64,000 bases of DNA, from positions 558,001-622,000 of the forward strand of contig CAZRRJ010000001.1 of NCBI GenBank assembly GCA_964602515.1, read 5' to 3'. Positions 33,686 to 42,980 of the stretch are shown piece after piece. Source of the DNA: Carboxylicivirga sp964602515. GTDB lineage: Bacteria; Bacteroidota; Bacteroidia; Bacteroidales; Marinilabiliaceae. The notes beneath the pieces were generated by a model. It worked only from the letters and a program-made list of their open reading frames with translations. It was not told the DNA's origin and did no database searches. The first letter of the stretch is position 1; each line of letters begins with the position of its first letter. Both the position numbers and the translations under genes were made by a program.

Positions 33686-34108
33686 TTATTCAGGCTTGTA
33701 CTCAGCAAAAGTTTTATCCTTATAAAATACAACAATACGCTCAATGGCCTTATCACCTGCAATGGCAGATTTTGAGGTTTTATACGCCGAATAAGGTTCT
33801 TCTTTTAAACTCATAGAAGGCACTTTAAGCGGTTTACGTACTGTTTCCTCTTCTACTGTAAAATCAAGTTGCTTAGGTGGCTGTTTAGCTTTAAAATCAT
33901 TCTTAAACATACGTCCATTACCTGTAATTAACCAATCACCACTAACATGTGGGAATTTGGATAAGAGTTTATTAAGAAAATCAACACTGGGTTTATTCCT
34001 TCCAGATAAAATGTGTGAGATTCCGGAGCGTTGCACGCCAATAGCATCAGCAAGCTGTGACGGACTTAATCGCTCATGTTGGATAATAGCCTCAATACGT
34101 TCTTTCAT
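33686..34108 (-). CDS. XRE-family transcriptional regulator
   Basis: 140 residues. An N-terminal helix-turn-helix (about 10-60) reads SPSQLADAIGVQRSGISHILSGRNKPSVDFLNKLL, followed by the conserved VSGDWLITGNGRMFK of Bacteroidota XRE proteins; the C-terminal half is an unstructured linker and a small conserved tail (IERIVVFYKDKTFAEYKPE). Its own promoter is covered by several TTACAnnTGTAA-like dyads, so it very probably autorepresses. The same dyad at pyrK suggests that it also acts on the neighbouring pyrimidine operon. Confidence 0.87.
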   Translation of the reverse strand: MKERIEAIIQHERLSPSQLADAIGVQRSGISHILSGRNKPSVDFLNKLLSKFPHVSGDWLITGNGRMFKNDFKAKQPPKQLDFTVEEETVRKPLKVPSMSLKEEPYSAYKTSKSAIAGDKAIERIVVFYKDKTFAEYKPE

Positions 34109-34149
34109 TTCAAACTTTTACGTAAGCAAACAAATAGTCAAATCTTAAA

Positions 34150-34241
34150 TTACATATGTAAATGCCATTAACATCTTTGCAGTTTATATATGTAAGAATT
34201 AGCAAGAATACAAATGTAACCTTAATTTACATATATACAAA
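34150..34241 (-). promoter_or_regulatory. XRE gene promoter with multiple operator dyads
   Basis: Minus strand TTTG (34241-34238), exactly 19 bases, TACATTTG (34218-34211). Dyads: TTACATATGTAA at 34150-34161, TTATATATGTAA near 34184-34195, ATACAAATGTAA at 34208-34219 across the -7 box, and TTTACATATATACAAA at 34226-34241 across the spacer and -33. Confidence 0.7.
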
Positions 34242-35045
34242 GTTTATCGCTGTAATTCTTGTTTGCTAAATCTACTTCTAAGGATAATAGTAACAATATG
34301 CACTTATAATAGACCAGTAAACAATTAATACGTGCACTACATCTATAGGTAGAAATTGTAAATAGCATATTTATAAGTATATATAAACACCTTGCTTCTT
34401 CGCTGCAACCACTAACTTCAAGAAATTGCAATTTGCTTAACACTTTACAATGTACTGGTAACAAGTCGAATATGCATTGCTAAAGACGAACTTTAGTTAA
34501 TTGTTATAAAATACTGAATACCAATGATTATAGAATGGTATTGTACTTTGTTTGTGTTACAAAAAAAGCATTGTGTATAAATATGCATTAATTCTTATTT
34601 TCTTAATTTATGTAATTGCCATAACGTACTGGTTTGTAGTGATATATATGTAAATATGTTAATGCTGTATATTGTTTACACATTCTTATTTTCTATATAT
34701 TATAACTTTAGAAATTAAATACATAAATGATGCTGCGTGTTACAAATGTGTATGGATGAATTTAATTTATCTATTACAAGTGTAATCACATATTAAACCC
34801 CGCCCCTCTTTTTGCTTGTTTACAAATAACAACTTGAAATATTATTAATCTGATGAATTGCTCGTAATGACAGGTAAAAGTTCTTACTAGTAAACAAAAT
34901 TGCTATAATCATCCTCTGAAGAATTTGATGATGACTAATACGACATCTATAAATATTCAATTCTAATGTCCTTAATTATTGTTCAATAATTATCTATTTT
35001 TATAATCTCTTAGAAAGTTATATTTTCGCCGTACAAAAATGAACG
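34242..35045. other. 804-base gene-poor region upstream of mntP
   Basis: No ORF with a believable start or family. AT-rich with one further operator-like dyad ATTACAAGTGTAAT (34773-34786) and a TATTTTCG -7-like box at 35020 for mntP. I saw no sign of the yybP-ykoY manganese riboswitch, but cannot fold the region. Confidence 0.55.
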
Positions 35046-35597
35046 ATGGAATTTTTTATTCTTTTACTAATAGCAACTGGACTTGCTATGGATTCGTTTG
35101 CTGTTTCATTAACAGCCGGATTATCTTTAAATCAATTTAAGCTGAGTACTATCAGTCGTGTTAGTATTACTTTTGCAATATTTCAAGGCTTAATGCCACT
35201 ACTTGGGTGGGCACTTGGACAAGCTTTTGTGGATATAATCGGAGCCTACGACCATTGGGTTGTATTTGTTTTATTATTGTTTATTGGGTGCAAGATGATA
35301 TATGAATCATTAAAATCTGAAGGAGAGGCACATAGTATTAATATCTATAGCAATAAAACTATATGTGCATTAGGTGTGGCTACAAGTATAGACGCACTGG
35401 CTGTGGGAATTAGTTTTTCATTATTAGATGTTCAAATTGTTTATTCAGCTTTACTTATTGGATTGATTACTTTTATTCTGTCATTTCTGGGTTTAACCAT
35501 AGGCCATAAACTTGGCAGTATATTCGGGCGTAAAGTTGAATTAATTGGGGGGATTATCCTGATTGCTATAGGCTTAAAAGTGTTATTTACTCATTAA
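35046..35597 (+). CDS. mntP: Manganese efflux pump MntP
   Basis: 183 residues, six predicted membrane helices. The two inverted half motifs LAMDSFAVSLTAGL (residues about 13-26) and TSIDALAVGISFSL (about 113-126) carry the aspartates that bind Mn2+. Normal length. It exports manganese from the cytoplasm. Monocistronic with a terminator 10 bases after the stop. Confidence 0.93.
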   Translation: MEFFILLLIATGLAMDSFAVSLTAGLSLNQFKLSTISRVSITFAIFQGLMPLLGWALGQAFVDIIGAYDHWVVFVLLLFIGCKMIYESLKSEGEAHSINIYSNKTICALGVATSIDALAVGISFSLLDVQIVYSALLIGLITFILSFLGLTIGHKLGSIFGRKVELIGGIILIAIGLKVLFTH

Positions 35598-35606
35598 GTG
35601 ATATAA

Positions 35607-35634
35607 AAAAGGATGACTGTTAAGTCACCCTTTT
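35607..35634 (+). terminator. Terminator after mntP
   Basis: Stem AAAAGG-a-TGACT / AGTCA-c-CCTTTT with GTTA loop, followed by CTTTC. The T run is inside the stem end. Confidence 0.75.
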
Positions 35635-35768
35635 CTTTCATGTGTTTAAGTTTTGCTTTTTATTGCTACATGGAACTCGCCAAATTTGAATCTTCCCCTA
35701 CGCAGGAAGCTCTTTGCTAAAGCTGATTCTAATTTCTCATGGCTCGTTTCTGAAAACAATAATATTAA

Positions 35769-36272
35769 CTATTTAAATGCCTTTTTTAAATCTGTTACCC
35801 ATTTTTCGATACGTTCATTACTTAAAGCAGCTTGATTTTCAATATCAAGTGCTAAACCAAGAAATTGATCACCACGTTGAGCTTTGCTACTTTCAAAAGT
35901 ATAACCTTCCGTAGATGTTAAACCTACAATTTTTCCATTTCTTTCTTCAATAAACTCAGCCATTAAACCAATACCATCGACAAAGTTTTCAGGATATCCT
36001 TTTTGATCTCCACCTCCAAAAATAGCAAATTGTTTGCCTTTAAGATCCTCTTCTTCAATTGAAGGTAAAAATTCATCCCAGTAATTGGGAAGTTCTCCAT
36101 CGAACCATGTAGGAACAGCAAGTATGTAGTTGGTAAATTTCATAAAATCTTCACCAGTAGCAATATCCACATCAACTGATTCACTTTCAGAATCCAATAG
36201 CTTAGCTATTTTCTTTACTTGTTGGGCCGTTTTTACCGACCTGAAACTATAGAATATACCAATTTTTTTCAT
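35769..36272 (-). CDS. Flavodoxin, long-chain type, with atypical FMN loop
   Basis: 167 residues. The flavodoxin fold is clear from MKKIGIFYSFRSVKTAQQV, FTNYILAVPTWFDGELPNYWDEFL and FAIFGGGDQKGYPENFVDGIG with the long-chain insertion. The phosphate loop reads SFRSVKTAQ where family members have STGNT, so FMN binding may differ. It is the last gene of the E2-E1 operon (13 bases after E1) and may take electrons in 2-oxoacid metabolism, though the link is only positional. Confidence 0.8.
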   Translation of the reverse strand: MKKIGIFYSFRSVKTAQQVKKIAKLLDSESESVDVDIATGEDFMKFTNYILAVPTWFDGELPNYWDEFLPSIEEEDLKGKQFAIFGGGDQKGYPENFVDGIGLMAEFIEERNGKIVGLTSTEGYTFESSKAQRGDQFLGLALDIENQAALSNERIEKWVTDLKKAFK

Positions 36273-36285
36273 CTGTTTTACAAAT

Positions 36286-38331
36286 TTAATATGCTAATAG
36301 CTCTTTAGCTGCCTCTAATATACGATCAGTATTTGGTAAAACTGCTGCTTCTAATGTACGGTTAAATCCAACCGGTGTAAAAGTAGAACCAACTCGCTTA
36401 ACAGGTGCATCAAGAAACTCAAATGCATCCGCCGATATCTGGGCAGAAATTTCACTTCCAAAACCCGCAAATACTTTATCTTCATGCACAACCAGTGCTT
36501 TTGATGTTTTCTTTACCGAATCAAGAATTGTTTTAGTATCTAAAGGTATTAGTGAGCGTAAATCAATAACTTCTACTTCACCATGCCCTTCTTTAGCTAA
36601 TTTATCAGCAGCTTCAACACACATATGCGTTGTGTTACCATATGTGAAGATTGTTAAATCACTTCCCTCACGTCTTACACGAGCTTTTCCGAAAGGCACT
36701 TCAAAATCATCAGGAATTGGAGCAGCTGCTTTTGGCGCATTATATAAAGCTTTTGGCTCTAAAAATACAGTCATACCTTCGGAGCGCATTGATGTTCTTA
36801 GCAGTCCTGCTGCATCGTCAGCATAAGACGGGTAAACAATTCTTACCCCGGGAAAAGTTGCTAAAGCACCTTCAATATTTTGGGAATGGTACAATCCACC
36901 ACCGATATAACCACCTGATGCCAGGCGAACAGTGATATTTGGTGAAAATTGCCCTTTAGTTCGCCAATACTCATGGGTTGTTTCAACAAACTGCTCCATT
37001 GCCGGCCAAAAATAATCAGCAAATTCGGCACCTTCTACAACAACCCGGATATTTTTATTGTAGCGTACCATACCGTTGGCAGTACCCATAATAAAATCTT
37101 CAGCAATGGGAGCGTTAAATACACGCTTTTTACCAAATTCTTGTTGCATACCTTTTGACACATTAAAGATACCTCCTTTATCTTTGTTGGCAATATCCTG
37201 CCCCCAGATATATGTATCAGGATTATGTCTGAATTCAGCCTTTAAAGTTTCATTTAATCCCTGTATAAGTTTTTGTGGCTCACCATTGTAGTTGTGTAAA
37301 CCTTCAGGGTATTTTTGCGAAATATACGGTTCTGGCAATACAAAATCATGAATTGATTCAGGTGTTGGATGAGGTGCAGCCATACCTTTGCGGTGAGCAA
37401 TTTTTACTTCACCAGCCACTTCTTCTTCAATGGCTTTTAACTCCTCTTCTGTTGCCCTATTATAGCGTACTAATAAACGACGGTATTTTGCCAAAGGGTC
37501 GTATTCCTTTACATAACTCAGTTCATTATCATCACGATACAAATCATGACGATCTGAATTACTGTGCGAATGAATACGTACACAATTGGCTTGTACTATA
37601 ACAGGCTTCTGGTTTTCTTCGGCCCATTTTGATGCTTCTATCATGGTATTAATCGAATCAAACACATCTTTACCATTACAATACATCACCCGAAGGTTTT
37701 TAAAACCCTCAAAATTCTTAGCTACCTTACGGTTAGCTGTTTGATCTTTCTTAGGCACCGAAATACCGTAACCATTATCCTGAAAGACAAATACAACAGG
37801 TAATTGTTCCTTTGATGCTCCATTAATAGCCTCATAAACATAGCCTTCGGAAACAGATGATTCGCCTTGCGAACTAAAAGCCACTCCCTTTGCTTCATAG
37901 GTTTTAATGGCACGTGCAACACCAACAGCATGAAGCGTATGGTTACCCGTACATGATGAAACATTATGAATGTTCCATTCCGGCTTAGCAAAATGATTTG
38001 ACATATGCCGGCCACCACCTGCAACATCAGCGTCTTTTGAAATACCGTTATAAATAATTTCTTCTGCAGTAAGTCCGGCAGAAACATTAGTTATTAAATC
38101 GCGGTAGTAAGGAAACAGGTGATCTTTTGAGCGATCAAAAACCTGACCAATAGCTAACTGTATACCATCATGTCCTGCTGCAGGTGCATGATACGACCAG
38201 CCAATAGCCTGTTTTAAATAATTCGGTGCTTTTTCGTCAAGCGTACGTCCTAAAAACAGAATACGATACCATTTTAACAAAGTCTCTTTATCTGTTTTCT
38301 TGATGGAATGTATCTTAGGGATATCACTCAT
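36286..38331 (-). CDS. 2-oxoacid dehydrogenase E1, alpha-beta fusion
   Basis: 681 residues, both E1 subunits in one chain. The alpha part (about 1-300) shows HAPAAGHDGIQLAIGQVF, FSSQGESSVSEGYVYEAING and QDNGYGISVPK (thiamine diphosphate); the beta part (about 345-681) has FRHNPDTYIWGQDIANKDKGG, NAPIAEDFIMGTANGMVRYN and the C-terminal LVVHEDKVFAGFGSEI. It decarboxylates a 2-oxo acid and acylates lipoyl-E2. In Bacteroidota the fused form is usually assigned to branched-chain 2-oxoacids or pyruvate; the substrate is not readable. Follows E2 by 26 bases. Confidence 0.92.
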   Translation of the reverse strand: MSDIPKIHSIKKTDKETLLKWYRILFLGRTLDEKAPNYLKQAIGWSYHAPAAGHDGIQLAIGQVFDRSKDHLFPYYRDLITNVSAGLTAEEIIYNGISKDADVAGGGRHMSNHFAKPEWNIHNVSSCTGNHTLHAVGVARAIKTYEAKGVAFSSQGESSVSEGYVYEAINGASKEQLPVVFVFQDNGYGISVPKKDQTANRKVAKNFEGFKNLRVMYCNGKDVFDSINTMIEASKWAEENQKPVIVQANCVRIHSHSNSDRHDLYRDDNELSYVKEYDPLAKYRRLLVRYNRATEEELKAIEEEVAGEVKIAHRKGMAAPHPTPESIHDFVLPEPYISQKYPEGLHNYNGEPQKLIQGLNETLKAEFRHNPDTYIWGQDIANKDKGGIFNVSKGMQQEFGKKRVFNAPIAEDFIMGTANGMVRYNKNIRVVVEGAEFADYFWPAMEQFVETTHEYWRTKGQFSPNITVRLASGGYIGGGLYHSQNIEGALATFPGVRIVYPSYADDAAGLLRTSMRSEGMTVFLEPKALYNAPKAAAPIPDDFEVPFGKARVRREGSDLTIFTYGNTTHMCVEAADKLAKEGHGEVEVIDLRSLIPLDTKTILDSVKKTSKALVVHEDKVFAGFGSEISAQISADAFEFLDAPVKRVGSTFTPVGFNRTLEAAVLPNTDRILEAAKELLAY

Positions 38332-38357
38332 ATCTCTTTTTCTATATTATTACTTAT

Positions 38358-39653
38358 TTAAATTTCACGATTAATATCAAATGCTTCTAAATAGTCGGCT
38401 ATACGACGAAGGAAGCCACCACCCAATGCGCCATCAACAATCCTGTGATCGTAAGAAAGCGATAAAAACATCTTTTGGCGAATACCGATAGTATCTCCTG
38501 TTGGTGTTTCAATTACAGCTGGTTTCTTTTCGATAGAACCTGTTGCTAATATGGCTACCTGAGGCTGATTAATAATTGGTGTTCCGATTATATTTTTGAA
38601 AGATCCGAAATTGGTAACAGTAAATGTACCACCTTGAATATCATCTGGAGAAAGTTTATTTTCGCGTGCTAAATTGGCTAAACGATTAATATCACCAGTT
38701 AAGCCAATAAGGTTTTTCTGATCAGCTTGCTTGATAACCGGCACAATAAGGTTACCTGAAGGCAGAGCTACTGCCATACCAATATTTACATTTTTGCGAA
38801 TAATAATATTATTACCATCTACTGAAGCATTTACACCAGGAAAATCGCGTAAAGCACGCGCAATTGCTTCAGTAAATATTGGCATATAAGTAATCTTTTG
38901 TCCATACTTTTTTAGGTAAGCATCTTTTACTTTAGTTCGCCATAAAACAATATTGGTTACATCGGCTTCAACAACGCTCGTTACATGAGGAGAAACTTGC
39001 TTCGACATCACCATATGATCAGCAATTAACTTGCGCATACGATCCATCTCAATAATATCGTCATTAGCTGAGACCGATACTTGAACTTTACGCTGCTCAT
39101 TTACAGGATTCTTTACTGCTGGTGCTACAGGAGCTGCTGTTAGTTGGCTACCTCTGTTTGCCAGGTAGTTTAGCATATCATTTTTGGTAACACGGCCATC
39201 CTTACCAGTACCAGCAATTTTCTCTAATTCATCAGCACTAATACCTTCTTGTTGAGCCATACTTCGAACCAAAGGTGAGTAAAAACGATCAGAAGTTTTA
39301 TTAATTGAGGCTGTATCAACAGATACTGTGGCAGCATCAACTACAACCGGGGCTGTAGCAACTACTTCAGTTTCTTTTAATTGGGGCAAATCATCACTTG
39401 TATCATCTGCACCTTCAAGTAATATAACTGCTACAGGCAAACCTACAGCTACAACATCATCTACATTATATTTTATTTCTTTTACTATACCCGCAACAGG
39501 TGAAGGAATTTCTGAATCGACCTTATCCGTTGCAATCTCCAGAAGAACATCATCTTCCTGAATAGTATCACCCTCAGAAACAAACCACTTGGTAATTGTT
39601 GCTTCTTCAACGCTCTCACCCATTTTGGGCATCAAAATTTCAAATATTGACAT
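38358..39653 (-). CDS. 2-oxoacid dehydrogenase E2, dihydrolipoamide acyltransferase
   Basis: 431 residues. Lipoyl domain with LLEIATDKVDSEIPSP (lipoyl lysine 44), a flexible linker, a peripheral-subunit-binding domain (SPLVRSMAQQEGISADELEKI), and a catalytic core ending FLSLSYDHRIVDGALGGGFL with the active-site His. It passes the acyl group to CoA in the complex with the E1 fusion next to it. The E3 dihydrolipoyl dehydrogenase is not in the window. A -7 box TAGATTTG lies 60 bases upstream. Confidence 0.94.
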   Translation of the reverse strand: MSIFEILMPKMGESVEEATITKWFVSEGDTIQEDDVLLEIATDKVDSEIPSPVAGIVKEIKYNVDDVVAVGLPVAVILLEGADDTSDDLPQLKETEVVATAPVVVDAATVSVDTASINKTSDRFYSPLVRSMAQQEGISADELEKIAGTGKDGRVTKNDMLNYLANRGSQLTAAPVAPAVKNPVNEQRKVQVSVSANDDIIEMDRMRKLIADHMVMSKQVSPHVTSVVEADVTNIVLWRTKVKDAYLKKYGQKITYMPIFTEAIARALRDFPGVNASVDGNNIIIRKNVNIGMAVALPSGNLIVPVIKQADQKNLIGLTGDINRLANLARENKLSPDDIQGGTFTVTNFGSFKNIIGTPIINQPQVAILATGSIEKKPAVIETPTGDTIGIRQKMFLSLSYDHRIVDGALGGGFLRRIADYLEAFDINREI

Positions 39654-39712
39654 ATCTTAAATTTATTTATTCTAAAAAATACTGTAAATATTTAGCTCTA
39701 TCTTATTTATAT

Positions 39713-39720
39713 CAAATCTA
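39713..39720 (-). promoter_or_regulatory. -7 element of the E2-E1-flavodoxin operon
   Basis: Minus strand TAGATTTG matches TAnnTTTG; the upstream TTG is 16 bases away, shorter than ideal. Start expected near 39706. Confidence 0.4.
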
Positions 39721-40114
39721 AATATCGTGTTTTAAACAATCTTTTTTACAAAAATGTTTTGTGGCATTTGTAATCTCTACATTACAAAAACCAAATTCTA
39801 AACAAGATAAAATCAGATTTGTTTATCTTCTATTTTTATAAAGAATGTAAATATTTTTTATGTAATTCTTAATAAGATATACCAGCAATTTGATTATTAA
39901 AGCATTAAACATGCTTTAACTTGAAAACATTTCATTAGAATACTGAAATGTATCACGTTATTTTTGTTGATTCTTGTTCAACGTTCAAAGCAAAATATTA
40001 GAATTGTGCTTATTGCAGCAGGAGATGCTTTTGATGCTTACCAAAGTTTTAAAAAGAGAAATAAAAACCTTTTGCAGTCGTTAAAATAAATCAGGCCATT
40101 ATACTAATTACAAC
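39721..40114. other. Intergenic region upstream of the E2 gene
   Basis: About 400 AT-rich bases. It contains an inverted pair TTTGTAAT / ATTACAAA near 39767-39788, which resembles half-sites of the TTACAnnTGTAA dyad. A 50-codon open stretch without a start (stop at 40089) encodes IVLIAAGDAFDAYQSFKK near its end, perhaps a gene remnant, unrecognised. Confidence 0.4.
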
Positions 40115-40284
40115 AGAAGAAAGAGGGTGTTCAACAAAGTAGAATCCTTTGCTATCTCCAATAATTTTTTTTACCCTTATCTCTATAAGGAAGTTATTGA
40201 AATTCAGTAGCCCCTTTTAGGGGCTGGATAATACTGAATTTTGACAACAAATCAATTCTCTTACTTTTTAGACTCCCCCTTCTC
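40115..40284. mobile_element. MITE-like element, copy 1
   Basis: About 170 bases between the E2 and fhs genes. Terminal inverted repeats: GAAAGAGGGTGTTCAAC at the left and, on the opposite strand, AGAAGGGGGAGTCTAAAAAG from the right. The reverse complement aligns along its length with 56077-56240, sharing AAAAAGTAAGA, AATTGAT, AAAATTCAG and CAAAGGATTCT blocks. No ORF, so it would be non-autonomous. An inner hairpin (CAGTA, GCCCC / GGGGC, TACTG) may act as terminator for fhs. Confidence 0.65.
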
Positions 40285-40304
40285 TTTATAATTTTCTTCT
40301 AATC

Positions 40305-42005
40305 TTAAGAAAGTCCTGTAACAATACCATTATTATCAATATCCATACCTTCAGAAGCAGGTACAGCAGGTAATCCTGGCATACGCATCATTTTACCCAA
40401 TATTGGAATAATAAACCCGGCACCAGCAGCAATTTCAAATTCACGAACAGTAACAGTAAAACCTTTAGGACGACCAATAAGCTTTTCATTATCAGAAAAT
40501 GATTTCTGTGTTTTAGCCATACAAATTGGCAGTTTATCCAATTCTAAATCTTCTATTTTCTTAATGTCACTTAAGGCTTGTTTAGAAAAATCAACGCCAT
40601 CAGCACCATATATTTCACGTGCAATGGTTTCAATTTTTTCTTTAACACCAAGTTTGTGATCATATAAAGGTTTAAAGTCGTTATTATTATTTTCTACTTC
40701 CTCAACAACAGCCTGTGCAAGAAGCACAGTACCATCTCCACCCATTGCCCATGCTTTAGTAGTTATAGCCTTCACTCCCATTTCGGCACACATGTTTTGT
40801 ACCAATGCCACTTCTGAGTCCGAGTCTGAGATAAAATTATTGATTGCCACTACCGGGTTTAAACCAAACCTTTGTGCATTCTCAATATGCTTGGCTAAAT
40901 TTTCAAAACCACACTTTACCCTGTCAACACTTGGTGTATTCAACTCACCTTTACCTGCACCACCATGATGACGAAGAGCACGTATTGTAGCAACAATTAC
41001 CATTGCTTTTGGCTTTAAATTACCGGCTACACATTTAATATTTAAAAATTTCTCTGCTCCCAAGTCAGCTCCAAAACCAGCTTCAGTCACCACATAATCA
41101 GACAATGATAAGCCCATTTTTGTGGCAATAATTGTATTAGTGCCTTGAGCAATATTGGCAAATGGACCACCATGTATGATGGCAGGATTGCCTTCTAATG
41201 TCTGAACCAGATTAGGTTTAATGGCATCTTTAAGAAGTAAAGCCATAGCTCCTTGAGCATTTAAATCCCTTGCATAAACAGGCTTTTTATCAAATGTATA
41301 GCCAATAAAAATATTGCCTAACCGTGTCTTTAGATCGGCTATGTCAGTTGACATGCAAAGAATAGCCATAATCTCAGAAGCGGCAGTAATATTAAAACCA
41401 TCCTGACGGGGAATACCGTTTGGTGTACCACCCAATCCGACTACTATATCGCGTAAAGAACGATCATTCATATCAATTACCCGTTTCCACACAATAGTAC
41501 GTGGATCAAGGTTCAAATTGTGAGTTTTACTCTGGATATTGTTATCTATAAGTGCTGCTAATAAATTGTTTGCTTTTTCAATGGCTGAGAAATCACCTGT
41601 AAAATGCAAATTGATATCTTCCATTGGAACAACCTGGGCATAGCCGCCACCTGCTGCTCCACCTTTAATCCCAAATACTGGTCCAAGTGAAGGTTCACGT
41701 AACACTACAGTAGCCTGCTTTCCAATCTTATTCAATCCTTCGGTTAAACCAATTGAAATTGTTGTTTTACCTTCTCCGGCTGGTGTTGGCGTAAGTGCAG
41801 TAACCAGCACCAGGTTACTGTTGTTAATTTTTTCATTATCAATTAAACTCAACGGTAGTTTAGCTTTATACTTTCCATAAAGCTCCAGATCATCTTCCGA
41901 GATATTTAATTTATTGGCAATTTTATTAATATGTTGCATTTGAGCTGCTTGAGCAATCTCTAAATCACTTTTAACAGCAATAGTGTTATTAATACAATTA
42001 TTCAT
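40305..42005 (-). CDS. fhs: Formate-tetrahydrofolate ligase
   Basis: 566 residues. It makes 10-formyl-tetrahydrofolate from formate, ATP and tetrahydrofolate. Motifs: P-loop VTALTPTPAGEGKTTISIGL near residue 70, REPSLGPVFGIKGGAAGGGYAQV and the ALRHHGGAGKGELNTP region, with FGADLGAEKFLNIKC. Slightly longer than the usual 556. It acts in one-carbon flow with FolD encoded at 12.9 kb. Confidence 0.96.
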   Translation of the reverse strand: MNNCINNTIAVKSDLEIAQAAQMQHINKIANKLNISEDDLELYGKYKAKLPLSLIDNEKINNSNLVLVTALTPTPAGEGKTTISIGLTEGLNKIGKQATVVLREPSLGPVFGIKGGAAGGGYAQVVPMEDINLHFTGDFSAIEKANNLLAALIDNNIQSKTHNLNLDPRTIVWKRVIDMNDRSLRDIVVGLGGTPNGIPRQDGFNITAASEIMAILCMSTDIADLKTRLGNIFIGYTFDKKPVYARDLNAQGAMALLLKDAIKPNLVQTLEGNPAIIHGGPFANIAQGTNTIIATKMGLSLSDYVVTEAGFGADLGAEKFLNIKCVAGNLKPKAMVIVATIRALRHHGGAGKGELNTPSVDRVKCGFENLAKHIENAQRFGLNPVVAINNFISDSDSEVALVQNMCAEMGVKAITTKAWAMGGDGTVLLAQAVVEEVENNNNDFKPLYDHKLGVKEKIETIAREIYGADGVDFSKQALSDIKKIEDLELDKLPICMAKTQKSFSDNEKLIGRPKGFTVTVREFEIAAGAGFIIPILGKMMRMPGLPAVPASEGMDIDNNGIVTGLS

Positions 42006-42254
42006 ATATGACTTTAATTATTTAATATGATAAGGCCTGTTCAACACAAATTATGAGCCAAAAAATAAAGAGCGTAAAATTAAACAATGAAGTAAACCGT
42101 GTGTTTGAGTGTCAAAACAGGTTCTGTTTCGAAGATAATTTTCGATGGTATTGATTAAGCTCAATTGAATGTCTCTGTCTTTACTTAATACCATTTTGAA
42201 GTTGGTGTAAGTAGTACAATTTCAGTTTTTTTAAATTGACTCAATAGCTTGTGT

Positions 42255-42980
42255 TTAACTGTTAACTAAACGTTTATTTACAACTTCTTTAAATGACTTA
42301 CCTATAGGTATATATTTCTCAACATTATCAAGCTTAAGCTGGTTACCATAAAATGCTGCAATACGTTCTATATTTACGATATATGATTTGTGAACACGTA
42401 TAAAACCATGTTTTTCGAGCTGTTGTTCCAGGTTACGTAATGACTCAAGAGAAACTATTTTTTCATTGGAGCAAAAGAAGGTTACATATTCCCTAAGTCC
42501 TTCAATGTAAAGAATATCTTTAAATTTGACCCGGTATATTTTATGATCGGCTTTTACCATCATAAAATTTTTTGTTTCTACCTTAGGTGGTAATGACTGG
42601 AAATCGTTTACTACATTTTTATACGAAAGCCGATCACCTACTTTATTAATCGTATGCATAAAACGCTCAAAAGAAAACGGTTTAACCAAGTAGTCCAGAA
42701 TATCCAGTTGATACCCCTCCAGTGCATATTCTTCATAAGCTGTAGTAAATACGACCAATGGTCTCTTTGTTAAGGTTTTTAAAAAGTCAATACCAGTAAT
42801 ATCTGGCATTTGAATATCCAGAAACATAAGGTCAATTTCATCATTCTGAATTATATTCATAGCTTCTAATGGTGACTTAAAACTCCCTACCAGTTCGAGG
42901 TGAGCAAATTTGGCAATAAAACTCTGAAGCAGTTCCCGTGCAGGAAATTCATCATCTATAATAATACATCTTACCTTCAT
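42255..42980 (-). CDS. LytTR-family response regulator
   Basis: 241 residues. Receiver domain (1-120) with MKVRCIIIDDEFPARELL, phosphoacceptor Asp near 54 in LMFLDIQMPDITG and Lys in LVKPFSFERF; a LytTR DNA-binding domain (about 140-240) with ILYIEGLREYVTFF and GFIRVHKSYIVNIERI. It overlaps the histidine kinase gene by 4 bases, the two forming one unit. Targets are not shown; no LytTR direct repeats were found with confidence. Confidence 0.94.
   Translation of the reverse strand: MKVRCIIIDDEFPARELLQSFIAKFAHLELVGSFKSPLEAMNIIQNDEIDLMFLDIQMPDITGIDFLKTLTKRPLVVFTTAYEEYALEGYQLDILDYLVKPFSFERFMHTINKVGDRLSYKNVVNDFQSLPPKVETKNFMMVKADHKIYRVKFKDILYIEGLREYVTFFCSNEKIVSLESLRNLEQQLEKHGFIRVHKSYIVNIERIAAFYGNQLKLDNVEKYIPIGKSFKEVVNKRLVNS

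Noticed and set aside
34222..34464. 80-codon minus-strand ORF in front of mntP
   Set aside because: It crosses the XRE operators, has no family-like segment and no A-rich start context.
39920..40089. Start-less open frame containing IVLIAAGDAFDAYQSFKK
   Set aside because: No start, no recognised family, and short; kept only as a remark in the intergenic entry.
40120..40300. fhs terminator as the only explanation for the hairpin in this region
   Set aside because: The alignment with 56077-56240 and the inverted ends support an element, although termination may be a side effect.
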